Assembly: GCA_017165825.1 (NCBI GenBank)
Contig: CM029374.1
Location: forward strand, 4,524,486-4,588,485
Reading direction: 5' to 3'
Source: Hepsetus odoe
Taxonomy: Eukaryota > Chordata > Actinopteri > Characiformes > Hepsetidae
DNA length: 64,000 nucleotides
The position numbers were made by a program, and so were the translations under genes. Below are positions 45,317 through 58,385 of this stretch, in pieces; the first letter of the stretch is position 1; every line of letters begins with the position of its first letter. The notes under the pieces were generated by a model. It had not been told where the DNA came from. It made no database searches and saw only the letters and a list, made by a program, of their open reading frames with translations.

Positions 45317-45810
45317 CTTCTAAGATCCTCTCAATACACACCTGGGTCTCCAACTATCCATCACTCAATGGAAGCTGGAGTTCATAGCCTCGCTGTGCTG
45401 TTTTCATATCAGCGGGTTCTTTGAAGTGCCAGCCAGATCCAGGTAACACCCATATAATTACACCCCCCTCCGTCCTCCCCCACCCTGTGTTTGCTCTCGT
45501 TTCACCTGCAGATGGGAAAGGGGTCTTGTTCTGATGCTGGCTAAGCAGGACTGAGTGTCATGAGTGGGGTTGCAGGTGCTATTATACAGGAGGAGAAACT
45601 TTTTGGTGCAGGTAGAGAGGAAGGGGGAGTCATTTTCTCAATTGATTCATTTCAGTTCCAGCTGGATGAGCGGTGTTCATTGTTTTAGGTGTTTTCTTTC
45701 TTAAACGAATGTCTGATTTTAAAATCGGAAGGAAATTCAGTACTAAAGGGCCCAAATATCAAATTTTCCTTGTTTGCAAACATCCAGCATACAGAGAGCA
45801 CTGTTGGACA

Positions 45811-45905
45811 CTGTACCTTGCTCAAGGATACCTCAGGGTATCCCACTGGTCTGGGAATTGAACCCATAGACTTCAGATCATGCCTAATTACTTGTCCTCC
45901 ACTAT
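45811..45905 (-). mobile_element. tRNA-derived SINE fragment (-)
   Basis: TGTACCTTGCTCAAGGATAC, CACTGGTCTGGGAATTGAAC and a degenerate head. The tail is absent. Confidence 0.75.
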
Positions 45906-46263
45906 GCATGTATGTCTACCTATAGCAGGTACTCTTGGAGGCTTTTGGAGGTTTCTCTTTTGAGGGTTGGTTCCTCTCAGTGGTTCTCCTCATTCTCTTG
46001 AGTGTGTATCTCCGTTTGACTCATCTTCTCTCAGTTTTCCAATTAAAGTGTAGATTTGGGAGACATTCCTTTGATTGCATTAATAATGCTATAGTGATTA
46101 AGTTGTGGATGTTCTCTGCCAAGCTCCAGGAAAAAACGCTTCTGAAAAAATGTTTCTCTTGCAAGAAATATTCCAAAAAAACCCAAACCCATGTGTTTGC
46201 CTTTTGCCGGAGCCTCTCAGTGTAGGTGGCTGAAAGCTTTGCTTCAGTTCACTGAGTTCATTA

Positions 46264-46295
46264 GAGTAGAGAGAGAGTAGAGAGAGAGAGAGAAG
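46264..46295. repeat. GA simple repeat
   Basis: GTAGAGAGAGAGTAGAGAGA and following GA dinucleotides. Confidence 0.9.
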
Positions 46296-47128
46296 GTGTG
46301 TGCTCAGTGAATGAATGGAGGTTGGAAGCTGTGGCTTAGGCAAAGAATAGAGGATGGGGGAGAGAGAATAGTACATAGAAAGAAAGAAAGTACAGTAGGG
46401 GAGTAGGGTGCAACGATCGTGAATATTTATGGGCTGTCCTGATTCTGATTCATCTTTACAACTAAATCAGCCAATGTTTTTACAGCCAACATTGTCCCAT
46501 TTATTTTGGCTAACTGTCTTGCTGGCGAGACATTCTGAGAATTTGGCTCTAGTTGAATTTTGCCATCAGAGGAGTTACGATGTGTGCATGTTCACGTCAC
46601 ATAAAAGATGCGTGATACTTCTTTTAGCCTTGTATGCACTGTGGGTTTCTCTCAGAAACTCATTCAGAGCTCAGTTCAGATAAGTATGATAAGGTAAGAG
46701 CGTATCATTTATTTATTTTAGTAATAAAATGTAACTGATGGGTGCCTTATATTACTTTGTTACTTAATTTTTCAAAAATGAAGTAACAAAAAAATGGTAG
46801 TTTAAAGTTTAAATGCAATAATCTTAATCTTATTTATTAAATAATGTTGACAGTGTGTTTTAACTTTGCTGGCCAAAAATGGTCTGATATCCCTCTCTTT
46901 TTTTTTTTTAAATAAATGATCATTAAAATATCCATTTTATATTTCCTTAGACTGGACAGTTGCTCCACCTGACATTGTTTTGTGTTTAGGATGCCAAAAC
47001 ATAAAGAATGCATGTAATTATAATGTATTTAAATGGTTTTGTCGAATAAAGTGATGCATGTCATGACTGATTCAGATTATTGATAAAGAAAATAATGCAC
47101 TCGGCCACATGAATATGCATATCATATG

Positions 47129-47382
47129 AAGTGAAAGTGAAGGGAAAGTGACTTTTGTCAACATGAGCACATAGCACAGCACACTGTGTACACAATTAAA
47201 TACCCTCTCTGCATTTAACCCATACACACACTGTGCAGCAGTGGGCAGTCTTATCTGGTGCCCAGTGAGCAGTGATGGGGACAGTAGCTTTCTCAAGGGT
47301 ATCTCAGGGCAACCCACTTCAAACCCACAACCTTTCTGATCCTGGGGATTAGTCCCTAAACACTAGGCCACCGCTGCCCCCG
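47129..47382 (-). mobile_element. tRNA-derived SINE (-), near full length
   Basis: AAGTGAAAGTGAAGGGAAAG tail, CACATAGCACAGCACACTGT, CTTTCTCAAGGGTATCTCAG and CTAAACACTAGGCCACCGCT head. Confidence 0.88.
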
Positions 47383-48685
47383 AATGCCCATATCATTGTG
47401 TGCTGGGCTCCTAACAAGAAACAGCTGAAAGCTATCAGGGGAGGAGCCAAACCACTTTAACATTTGAACTCTCCAACCAGTTAAAAGCCTTTGTTTATGA
47501 CTCTTCAGGGCACATGTTACTGCTTACATAAGGAAGTATGAGGCTAAAACTTTCTTCCTCCAAGTGACAAGAAGGTACATCGCTGGTGCTACGTCATAAA
47601 ACAGCTCAATACACTTTGAGATGAACACTAACTGCAAATTAGGCTGGAGTTTGGGACAGCTGACATTACTTATGTCCTAAAATTGTAACTGATCAGCCAA
47701 TATAAAAATATATCAGCCCTAAATGTGGCCCTGATCGATTCTTATTGTCCCTTAGTAGACTGAAGGGTGGCAGAAAGAAGAAAGAAGAGAGGGTTAATGC
47801 AGAGATATGGCCAGGTGGAGAAACTGTGCAGGTCTGCTTTCGCTGTCACAGAGCTGTTTATGTGAAAATAAGCAAGATTTCAAGTCTGTATGGCCATGGA
47901 TACAGTCAAGTGAAAAAAAAAAGCTCTCTTTTTTCAATCTAATTACATTGAGCCTGCCAGCACACAAGGTCTCGCCAGCTATTTTGTTGAGACTGGAATT
48001 GGAGCATATGTTTATAAGTTCTCTCCCTCTCTCTCTTTCTCTTTCTATCCCAGTCTCATATGAGTCCCCTCCTGCTGGAGCAGCTGTGGGTTTCAGCAGT
48101 GGTAGCTACTGCTGTATTTATTTGGAGGGGTTAAATGCTGTTAAATGTGCTTGTGTGCTGGTGAAAACTCAGAGCTGGTGCCAAAAAGTTGGGACAGCTC
48201 TTTGTTAATTGTGTAACACTATTTTACTCTATTCTTTAAACACAGAAAGACCTCATTTGTTCAGTTTGATCTATGTTTTATCACTCCTCTCCTAGTCCAT
48301 TCCCCATTTCGGTGCTCAAAAGAATAAAGATGGATTTTGCTAAGCAGCACCATTCATAGCAAAAACGCTTTCAGATTCAAATCCAAGCTGTTTTTATAAT
48401 AGCTTTGAGTTAAAGTAGCATATTTTTAAAAAATGAGAGCACATGAATGAGTAATTACTACTGGTAGACTTCGATTTTACGATAAGCCCAGACTTTCCAA
48501 GTCGGGGGCATGCTTGATCCTTGTAAAAGAAATAGCTTTTGATGGATGTGTTGTAAACTGGGTTTATACTGATTATTCAGCAACTATACAAGACCACTGC
48601 AGGCCAAAGACTTTTGGGTCTAAATTTCAAACTGCAAAGCTGATATGAGCAGATGGTATGCATCTTCGAAGAGGTCCTATCATTA

Positions 48686-48890
48686 GCGGCAGTGGTGGTC
48701 TAGTGGTTAGGGACTAGGCCTCAGAATTAGAAGCTTGTGGGTTCGAATCCCGGACCAGTAGGTTGCCCTCAGGTACCCTTGAGCAAGTACCGTCCCCTTC
48801 ACTGCTCCCTGGGCTCTGTACATGGCTGCTTGCTGTTGCACATTGTGCATGGGTTAAATGCAGAGGTTAATGATCACTTTCCCTTTCACA
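48686..48890 (+). mobile_element. tRNA-derived SINE (+)
   Basis: GCGGCAGTGGTGGTCTAGTG head, GGTTCGAATCCCGGACCAG, CTCAGGTACCCTTGAGCAAG body and a CACTTTCCCTTTCAC end. A short reverse tail piece follows at 48903-48945, suggesting another inverted pair. Confidence 0.87.
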
Positions 48891-49059
48891 TTAGGAGATT
48901 AAAGTGAAAGTGACTATTCTTGTCATCATGAAACACGGATTGCGAGTTCCATCCCTGGTGATAACAAAACCATTCAGTCCAGGGAAGTACGAATGGATGG
49001 CCCTCCCTTCAAGTTCTTTAAGAATTATGTTAATAAATGTCCGCTTCGTGTGACTTGGA

Positions 49060-49300
49060 GGACGCACTAGCTTTGTCCCGCTCAGGCTTGGTGGTATTTG
49101 ACTCAGGAGATTAGCCCAGACATTCCTTTCCCCAGCCACTTCCGCCAGCTCCCCTTGGGGGATCCCGAGGTGCTCCCAGGCTGGACAAGATGTATCTTGT
49201 TTGGTCGTGCCCAGTGCATCTCCAACGGGAAGCACCTCGGAGCATCTTTATTAGATGCCTGCCAGTCCTGAGGCCCTCATACTGGACACCCTCCATGCTT
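49060..49300. repeat. Old dispersed repeat, class uncertain
   Basis: GATCCCGAGGTGCTCCCAGG, CGGGAAGCACCTCGGAGCAT and GGCCCTCATACTGGACACCC resemble a GC-rich block seen in many fish retroelement remnants. I cannot name the family. Confidence 0.35.
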
Positions 49301-49369
49301 GACTGCACCTTAAATCCTCATTCAATCACTATTAACTGCTTATTGTGGTTAAGTGCTAATCTCATATGT

Positions 49370-49460
49370 TATGGAAGGTGCTGGAGCCTATCCCAGCTCT
49401 CATAGAGCAAAAGGCTTGAAGACAAACTGGACTGGTTGCCAGTCCATCACAGGGAGCCTT
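49370..49460 (-). repeat. L2-like tail fragment (-)
   Basis: GGTGCTGGAGCCTATCCCAG and GGTTGCCAGTCCATCACAGG. Confidence 0.65.
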
Positions 49461-51257
49461 GAAGTCCTGTCCATGAAAATCATTAACAGGATAAGGAACA
49501 AGGGGCAGCTGAGTCCAACACACACTGAGATTGAGCTTGATTTAGTGCCAAGAATACAGATGCATTTCTAACTGCACTAAATGGATCTCAGAAGCAATTC
49601 TGGCACCCCATACTCTCGCAACACCCCGACACAACCTGTGGGTGTAAGCCTCCTCCAGATCCACAAATTGACTGCTTGGGAAAACTTGCATGAACCTTCC
49701 AGTATCTGTACAAGGCTGAGGTACAGGGCAAGAACTGGGGAACAAGTCCCCCCAAAATGACTAATTTAATGCTCATTCCTGCAATGTATTTTGGTACAGT
49801 AGTACTAAAGCAACTTACTTAATTACAGAAGCACATAAGTCAGCAAGAATGTGGTTGTTTCGCACTAGTGTGCTTTTCAGGTCATTACTTAATGGCTTCT
49901 GGAGTGCGCAGGAACTTCTGAGGAGAACATGAAGGCAGCATTGGAAGAACCTGGCCAAGTCATAATTACTTTCAGTCAGTAACTCCTTATCCACCTATTG
50001 GGTGATTGCTCTGTTTGTTTTTGATTGTTGGTTCTTCTTCCTGGTTAATAAAACTGTTCATCAGAGCTGGACGTTTTTTGTACCGCAAGTGCAAGCACCT
50101 TTGTCTGACAGCAATTCTGAAAACTGCTTTTCAGCCGTGAAAAAAATGCTCAGACGATACACATGGGACTCTTTCTGGGTGGCCACAGCACTTTCTCAGC
50201 CCGGCTGTTGGTTTTAGTGGTGAACATGGGTTGCAAAGCTCTGTGATCTGGTCTTTATTTCATTTTCATAGCATTTTAACAGAATGGAAAGGAGACAAGC
50301 TTTGAGGCAGCTTGTAATGCTTTTTGTCCATAAAAAAACCCAATCTCCATTACTTCCTTTGGAGCTTTGGAGGATCTGCATCAGTTCTCCTTTAAAAAAG
50401 CAGCCATAACAAGAAGGTTAGAAGCTCCACTCCTCCCTATTGGGTTCTGGCAATGTAGCACCATTGACCTGTGTCTGTCCTTTGCAAAAATTCAACCTTA
50501 ACCCCCAGAATGCCATGCAAGCCTTTCTTCTACCAGTGCTCTATAGGGAACTATGCAATTAGTAGTAGTTTCTCCAGCCTCAGGGAGGCTCCCTGGCTGC
50601 CAGAAGCTGTTCAGACTGCTGGTCTAGGAGCAGCTTTTGTTTTTTGCTCCATAAATGTGATCATGTGGACAGATCGGAGCCAAAGCTGGATCAGCACTCA
50701 GCATCTGAGACCCTTGATACATGTGGGCCTCTGTGTGTAAACAATCCCTCAGCTGGCCTGTGTCATCTCAGTAGCAGATATAATGGACGGTCCGCTTGGC
50801 TTGGAGTACAGAGCAGAAGAAAAGAGAGTGTGTTTGTGCAGGTCAAGTGCTCTGGCAAGTGTAACCTTGTAGCACTGTGTCAGGAAGCCTAAGAAGCTCC
50901 AAGTTTTCTCTGAAGGAATGCTTGCAGAAGTCATTGCTGAACATCTTCTTAGGGCATTTCGAAGTGCACTTGTTGCCATGTGTTTCCTGAACTTTTAGGT
51001 TTAAGGCAGTTTCACAAGACAGACTTCTTTTTGATTGACAAGCAGAATAATTGTTTTATGCAAAGTACATGAGCACATGGCCTTCAGAACAGAACGAGAG
51101 CAAAACCCTGGCAAATGGAGTAGCATGTGTATATTTTAGGCCTAAACAATTGGTTTTTCCATCAAAATCTCAATCTGAAAAGGGCATTTTGCCAAATCAC
51201 AAAGACTGCGATTTTAGTTCTGTTTTACATACTTTGGTATTAAGTTCTAATTCTGAC

Positions 51258-51513
51258 GGGGCAGCGGTGGCCTAGTGGTTAGGGAGTTGCTCTCGCATTG
51301 GAAGATTGTGGGTTTGATTCCCTGACCAGTAAGTTGCCCTGAGGTACCCTTGAGCAAGGTACCGTCCCCGTCACTGCTCCCCGGGCGCTTTCAATAGCTG
51401 CCCACTGCTGCATGGTGTTTGAGTGCATGGGTTAAATGCAGAGGTCCAGTTTCATTGTGGTTCACTGTGTGCTGTGCTGTGACCTCCCAATGACAAGGGT
51501 TTTCACTTTTTTC
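51258..51513 (+). mobile_element. tRNA-derived SINE (+), good copy
   Basis: GGGGCAGCGGTGGCCTAGTG head, TTGCCCTGAGGTACCCTTGA, GTCACTGCTCCCCGGGCGCT, GTGGTTCACTGTGTGCTGTG and a TTTTCACTTT end. Confidence 0.92.
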
Positions 51514-51700
51514 CCTAATTGGGAGATTTCATTCATCAAAAAGATTATAGAAATAATGCAAAGCTTGTGTCTCATTACATTTACAACCTTTTAGAAGTCC
51601 AAAAAAAAGCCTTTTGGGTAAAAGATTATAAAATGAAATGAATGAATTTAAATGGCAGTGGAAATACTGCTTACATACCATGTATATGTACTTCTAAATT

Positions 51701-51765
51701 GGGGGCAGCAGTGGCCTAGTTTTCAGGCCACATAATCTGAAGGTTATGGGTTCGAAACCCACTGC
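51701..51765 (+). mobile_element. SINE head fragment (+)
   Basis: GGGGGCAGCAGTGGCCTAGT and TATGGGTTCGAAACCC, with both promoter-box regions and then truncation. Confidence 0.65.
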
Positions 51766-51849
51766 ACTGGATATAGCAGCCTACTGCCGCACCTAATCAT
51801 CCCAATTGTAATTGGTAATCAAGTTGATAATCAAACTGTAGGATAATTA

Positions 51850-52075
51850 AGTCTAACCCAGGGCTCATAGGGCAAAAGACCAAGAAATACCCTGCACAGA
51901 ATTTCAAAGCATTTTAGGACAGAGTTGCACCTAGGGGCAATTTAGGATCTCCCATCCCAAACATGCTTTGGACTTTGGGAGAAGAACATAGCAGAACTTC
52001 ACACAGAAAGGACCTGGGACCTTCTGGCTGTGAATATCAGTGCTAACCACTAAACCACCCACTGTCCTACATGAA
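51850..52075 (-). repeat. L2-like 3' tail repeat (-)
   Basis: GGGCTCATAGGGCAAAAGAC, CACCTAGGGGCAATTTAGGA, ACTTCACACAGAAAGGACCT, and CAGTGCTAACCACTAAACCA. Confidence 0.7.
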
Positions 52076-53315
52076 ATGTTGTCTGTGCAGTGGTTTAAAA
52101 CTGTATCTGGGGTGCAAACAGGACCCACAAGTAAGTTTATCATCATGAAGAGCTCGGGTCCTCCACAGTAGCTTACTTTGAGCAACTTCTGACAAAGATG
52201 GACACGCAACGATCCCTAATGAAATCTAATTCTAGTGCAATCCTTACGATGGTCAGTTGCCAGAAATTTACAGTGACTGAAAAAAATGTAATTGTGCTCT
52301 AAGATATTTGGCACCCATTGCATACACAGTTTACACAGATATGCACACACTGGTGTCCAAGAGAGAAGTCTGGCAGTGACCTTCCACCTTTTTTGCAAAC
52401 AGATATGCTTCCTCAGGTTTTTGTCCACCTTCTGGAGTTTTAACACCCACTGAATGCAATTCCAGATATGAAAACAAGGTGGCCTATTTAACATACCACG
52501 CCAGAAAATGGAGTCTATTTGTGATGGAGGTCATGCAGGGTGTATGGAAATAGTGGCTGGAGTGGTTTGGGTCAGTGGATGGAGCAATGAGTCCATCAAC
52601 AGCATGCTCAACTCCGAGCCCCTTTCCTGGACACCGAGTACATTGTGCGTATCTCCTATGAGAGCTATTCAGCTTTGTTTCCATGTTTGCTAAGTTTGGT
52701 ATTAGTTAAACTAGGAAACATTTCCAAACACAATCATACCAGCAGTCATGTGCGGAAGTTTGCGCCCTCCTGGCTAAAAGCTTAGCTGAAGTAAATAAGC
52801 ACATTGTCTGCAGAGAATAAACTCCATTTACTTATATTCAATTTATAGCTTTTATTGTTTTTTTTGCTGAATTTTAACATTCTAAAAATTATACAGAATT
52901 TATGGGACAGTTATGAAATTTTGTCCAGTTTTAAGGCTACACCCATGTCATAGGTCTTGCTCTTGGAGGTCTACCTTTCAGGGAAGCTGCACAATATTCT
53001 GTCCTGTTGAATTTCAAAAGAATATTTTTCCTGAATTGAACAGTATGCCCCCTGCTGGTCAGGTTACTCTTGCTTCCTTCTATTCTCATGACCTGATTCA
53101 TCCCAGGGACCTGATGTCCCTCTGTTCTTCAGGAGCCTTCTTAGACATGACCGATAATATTTACCCAAGAGGCAGACCCCCAAAGCCTGCTTTCACATGC
53201 GTGGGAACTCGCTCGCTCTCGCTTGTTGAGTGTGGTCTCCCAGCGGGGTGTGAAACGTTAAGGTTGACAGGAGGATATTCTAAAGGCCTACTGCGGGATA
53301 CCCAGTTGAAGACTT

Positions 53316-53329
53316 GGGGGGGGGGGGGG
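53316..53329 (+). repeat. 14-G homopolymer
   Basis: Uninterrupted run of 14 G, likely length-polymorphic and error-prone to sequence. Confidence 0.9.
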
Positions 53330-54248
53330 CATACCTCCACCCAGGTTTTGGAAGAAGCACCTTAAAGGAACAGTTGCGTTTTTAGTGAAACATCTTTAAA
53401 ACATAGAGGCACGATTGGTTCCTCTACGGGACTGATTTAAAAAAAGCCCTCATTGGCATCTTTTACTGTAGTTTTAGCCCCTAGTGCACTTGCTTGTTAA
53501 TTCTCCATTCACTCTGCAGAAATGGACATCAGTCCCTAGGAAATACTATGATTTTGCTCAGTTGTGTTTGTCCAACTGCAAATACCATCTCACATCAAAA
53601 GAGGCAATAAAGGTTTCTTTAGAATCCTATTAAAAATATTTCCCACAGGAAAAAGGCCCCAAACTGACAGTCTCCCTCTGGGTGATTTATAGAGCTCTGT
53701 CATACCCAATCCTTGCCTCTGGTTAGCAGTTTGGTTGGCTTGGTCAGGACATTATGTCACATACAGTGATGGGCGAGCATGTTGAACGAGACATGTGTGA
53801 TGAAAATCAATGCGTTTGGGGTATATAGTTGTTCTTTGTTCTCTGGACCACCAGGAAGGCTTGATAAAGGTTTGTATTCTTAGTTCTTCTCTAGTCCAGA
53901 GCTGAATACTTCACAGTTCTGTACCTTCCCTTCTCTGGCATGCTTGACGTAATACATGGATGGTTTGATCATTTGGAACGCTTGCAGGAGAAACGATGGG
54001 TGTGGGTGTAGTGCGATGGCCGTGCGGGGCTTGATTGGCTTGATCAGAGTAAAAGTACAAAGAAATACAAACCTCAAGTCTGGACGTTGTCTTTCACTGC
54101 TCCTGTTCTTTTTGCCTCCTACATGCCAAAAGAGGAAGTTATTTATCAGCCGAGATGTTATTTTCTAGATGTCAAACATGAGATCAATCATTAAATGTCA
54201 AACGTTAATATTAAATTCTTTCTTTAATAATTTTCGGCCTTTTTAAGA

Positions 54249-54415
54249 AGCAGCAGTGGCCTAATGATTTGGGAATAGGCGCCGAGATCAGAAGGTTGTG
54301 GGTTTGAAACCCAGAGCAGTAGGTTGCCCTGAGGTACCCTTGAGCAAGGTACTGTTCCCAACACTGCTCCCCGGCCGCTGGATATGGCTGCTGCACGTGT
54401 GTGTACAAGTGAAAA
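54249..54415 (+). mobile_element. tRNA-derived SINE (+), 3' truncated
   Basis: GCAGCAGTGGCCTAATGATT head, GTGGGTTTGAAACCCAGAG, TTGCCCTGAGGTACCCTTGA body. It ends in GTGTGTACAAGTGAAAAG without the usual tail. Confidence 0.85.
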
Positions 54416-55865
54416 GCTGAGTTTCTGTAAAGTATGAGCTACTGAAAAAGAGGTTCAGTAAAAGTGAGTCTGTAATGGGGAGTTCAGTTAGATTTTTGTA
54501 GCAGTTTTGATTGAGTGGGCGGAGCTTTTAGTTAGTCTTAGTGCGGATCATCACTTTCACATGATCCAGTATGATGTAGCTGATCTGAAGTTCAGGTGGG
54601 GAGAGGTATCTGACACATGACAAATAGACAAATCAATTCACTTTCAACACAATAACGGATAACAACTTTATGGAGGGTCTCCAAGAGAGGGTGAATATAC
54701 TGGCTCCCTCTGGGTGGGTAGGATGGTCCTCTTTCTCCCCTTTCACCATGGCTGTGATTGCCAGTATAGAAGCTTGCTGATGTAATTGCTTAGTACAAAT
54801 ATTCTCTGAGCATCTTTTTGAGATGGAAGAAGTTGCAATAGAAGTGTTCCAAAAAGATAAAGCAGTAGTAGTCACACTCTTGGAGGAAGCATGTAGTTGC
54901 ACCATATATGGTCACCCATGGACCGAGGACTGGCTTGGACGTCCCAGAAGAAATGAATTATACATGTTTATTTTAGACTGGAAAACAATTCCCATCCCTA
55001 CCCTGAATGTTATGTTTTTTCCCTTGCAGACAATCAAACGTTCCTGTGTTTAAAATCCAGCCTGGGGTCATGGAGTGCAACAAAATGTGGGGATTAATTA
55101 CTAGTGTTTGTAGAAATGCCAGAGTATTGGAAGGATGCCGTATCCCTCTGCACCTGAAGCGCATTAAACAGCTCTATAGATTTCATTATTTCAAGCATAT
55201 CATTCTTGGCAGTGAATTTCTGAATGCATGATGAATCCAGGGTAAAAATTCACATCTCACTCTGATGTGGACAGCTCTCTTTTTGGTGCTGGCTTATTGG
55301 AGGTCCGGAGGATTTCTTGCCTTTTGATGAAGCTTAATTGAAATGTTGGACTATTTCTATTGATCGATGTATCAAGAAATCTTCAGGCAGCTGGCCAGAA
55401 AATAAAAATGAAATGAAAAATCAAAAATTTAGAGGATATGTGTGAGGGGATCCAAAGGTGTGAAGATGTCCAGGTTTCATGCTCGGCTTGGATTAAGTTT
55501 GAAGGATGGTCGAGTCTAAGAGGACGAGATGGAAAATCATCTGTCAGAGCAGGATCGGCCCAGTAGACATGTCTGTCCGTCTGCTCCAGCCAAACTTCTG
55601 TCTGACAGATTTCTACAGAGAGAGCAAGAGAACGTCGTAGGCAAGTTATGTAGGCGAGTGTGTGTGATTAAAAGAGACTTGCCAAAAGAAAGAGAACAAA
55701 AATCTGTCTGTATTCCTTTTTGTGATGGCAGCCAGACAGTACACCTGTTGAGGGTGGTCCCAGAGAGGCACGTCTAAGGGAATATAACAAGCTATATGGA
55801 TCTCGCTCTGCACACACACTAGTGTTTTCCAAAGTAGTTCCTCTGTTTAAAACTTGTAGATTAAA

Positions 55866-55940
55866 ACCGAGAAGGTCCTGGGTTTGATTCCCAGGCAGGG
55901 CAGTCTGGATCCTTTCTGTGTGGAGTTTGCATGGTTGTTG
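55866..55940 (+). repeat. L2-like tail fragment (+)
   Basis: AGAAGGTCCTGGGTTTGATT, CCCAGGCAGGGCAGTCTGG and GTGTGGAGTTTGCATG. Confidence 0.7.
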
Positions 55941-56318
55941 AATTACATTTGAAAACTTAAAAAATACCCAATTCAAATGTATTTTCTTGATGAACCGGCT
56001 GGCAATTAGTTGCCAGCCGTGATTTGTGAGACCTCCAGATGATTCTCCTCAGTAGTGAGCCTTTAAGCCTGTTTTGTGTACGTCATTGAAACAGATGAAA
56101 CCCACACCAGCAGGATCTCAATGAAGTTGCTCCACAGAGACTGTCCCTGTAGAAAGAAATGGAAGCTGCTCTGGATAAGATGCCATAAATGTAAATGTTT
56201 GCACTTGCATCATTTAAACCTTGCAGGAATCGGTTCAAGTAATCAGATTACTTCAGCTGATTCCTTTAAATATCTGCCTACACTGTGTCAATAAATGGAC
56301 CAATAGAAATGATCCATA

Positions 56319-56513
56319 ATGAAAGTGACTATTCTTGTCATTGCGAGGGCACAGCACAGCACACAGTGAACCTCAGCTATGAAAGCTCCCGGGGAGCAGT
56401 GATGGGGACGGTACTTTGCTTAAGGGTACCTCAGGGCAACCTACTGGTAAGGGGTTTGAACACATGATCTTCCGATCCTGTGGCCGACTCCCTAACCACC
56501 AGTCCACCGCAGC
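56319..56513 (-). mobile_element. tRNA-derived SINE (-)
   Basis: AATGAAAGTGACTATTCTTG tail, GGCACAGCACAGCACACAGT, ACTTTGCTTAAGGGTACCTC and CCTAACCACCAGTCCACCGC head. Confidence 0.87.
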
Positions 56514-56574
56514 CTGGAATGGGGTAAAATTAAAAATAGAACCTAAGAAGGTTTTTAGCTTCACCTGTAAAGTT

Positions 56575-56715
56575 GCCAGTGGACATGTTCTCCCCATCTC
56601 TGCGTTGCTTCCTGGAGCTCCGGTTTCTTCCCACCATGGATTGGAGATGCTAAGTTGCCCATAGGTGTGAGTGTGTTGAACTGGAGACCTGTCCAGGTTG
56701 CTGGTGCAAAAACTG
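56575..56715 (+). repeat. L2-like tail fragment (+)
   Basis: GGACATGTTCTCCCCATCTC, GAGCTCCGGTTTCTTCCCAC, TGGATTGGAGATGCTAAGTT and CTGGAGACCTGTCCAGG. Confidence 0.7.
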
Positions 56716-57607
56716 GGTCAAATGATTAACCCTCCTGTAAAAAAAAGCATGATTTATTGAACATTTAATTTTACTGAAGTCATAAACTAATGGATATAGG
56801 CTTAAATTACTTGTTGCCTACAAAGGTCTTGTAGGTCAGTGCGAAGCTAATAAAGCAGACACTGGACAGCAAAAGATATCTGATAGAAAACTGAGCAAAT
56901 CTGACCTTTCGACCAATTATTGTTTTTAGAAAGTGGCTACATATGAAGCCAAGTGGTTTCAAGCCAGCCGTTCAGTAATGCTGTCTGTGCCAAACGGTAG
57001 CGGGGCTCTGGTTTTGTACTTCAGTAACACAATAGGACGCCTACAGTGGGCCTGGAAGATCACCAGATCCCCCTGACTACACAATAGAATTTGAAGTCCT
57101 CTTTCTTGTTAGCTTTGGAGAGCATACGGAATCTAATCTGACTGCTCAAATTTTAGGGCTGCTGGGGTCATTCGCTGCTTTAAATGTTATTCTTAAAAGT
57201 AAAATTGTGGACTTTCTGTTTGATTTGGGAGCCTTTTGTAAGATTTATTTCAACACCAGCACGAACGCCTAAAGCTGCCGCAGAATTTGTTAACCAGACT
57301 GTGTCGAAAAGTGAACTTCGATAATCCTATCAGGCATTCGACCTTTTGGCTTTGTGTTCTAGATCGATTGTGGATAAACGACTGTAATCGGCTGTAATCT
57401 GCCCTGCTGGTACTCAGTGGAGCTTTGTCGTGTCTGAGGTGGGAGGTGTAAGAGAAAGTACGGAGGTCAGAGAGCCACACGGGAACATGTGGAACAGCTT
57501 AACTTGTATTCAGAAAAGCCCAAGTTCCCCACTGCTGTAGAGGGGACCGAATGACTGAATGAATCCCAGGAGGATGAGAGAATCGGTGCCAATACATATA
57601 TGTGTAT

Positions 57608-58138
57608 ATACAGTGCTGTGCAAAAATTTTAGGCCGGTGTGGAAAAAATGCTGTAAACAAAGAATGCTTTCAGAAATATAAATAATGATTGTTTATTTTG
57701 ATCAATTTACAAAATGCAAAGTGAGCGAACAAAAGAAAAATCTAAATCAAATCAATATTTGGTGTTACTACCTTTTGCCTTCAAACCAGCATCAGTTCTT
57801 CTGGCCCCACAGAGCCCTGATCTCAACATCATCCAGTGTGTCTGGATTACATGAAGAGACAGAAGGATGTGAGGAAGCTACATCCACAGAAGATCTGTGG
57901 TTAGTTCTCCAAGATGTTTGAAACAACCTACCAGCCGAGTTCCTTCAAAAACCGTGTGCAAGTGTACCTAGAAGAATTGATGCTGTTTTGAAGGCAAAGG
58001 GTGGTCACACCAAATATTGATTTGATTTAGATTTCTCTTTTGTTCATTCACTGCATTTTGTTGATTGATGAAAATAAATGATTAACACTTCCATTTCTGA
58101 AAGCGTTCTTTGTTTACAGCATTTTTTCACACCACTGT
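57608..58138. mobile_element. Tc1/mariner deletion derivative with both ends
   Basis: Inverted repeats: left GTGTGGAAAAAATGCTGTAA followed by ACAAAGAATGCTTTCAGAAA; right TTCTGAAAGCGTTCTTTGTT followed by TACAGCATTTTTTCACAC. The left outer end is CAGTGCTGTGCAAAAATTTT. Only the end of the transposase region remains between (SPDLNIIQCVW-like block at about 57810-57845 with stops). The N-terminal and central parts are deleted at about 57795. It could move only with outside transposase. Confidence 0.88.
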
Positions 58139-58164
58139 GTGTGTGTGTATATATATATATATGA
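58130..58164. repeat. GT/AT microsatellite
   Basis: (GT)n running into (AT)n beside the right Tc1 end. Confidence 0.9.
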
Positions 58165-58261
58165 GAGAGAGAAGATGCCATGGATCAGTGCTGCTCTTGA
58201 GGGTATGCTAGGGTTACTAGGACTAGTACTTTCTAGGGTTACTAGTGCTCCATCTAGACAT

Positions 58262-58385
58262 CTCTACACCCATCCATCCATCCATATAACTAGGAGGTAC
58301 TGAGGCCTATCCCAGGCTTCTTTAGGTGGATGTCAGAGGAACGCCCTGGACAGTTTGCCAGCACATCGAAGGGCAGGCAGAAGTT
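58262..58385 (-). repeat. L2-like tail fragment (-)
   Basis: CCATCCATCCATCCATATAA, GAGGCCTATCCCAGGCTTC, CGCCCTGGACAGTTTGCCAG. Confidence 0.7.
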
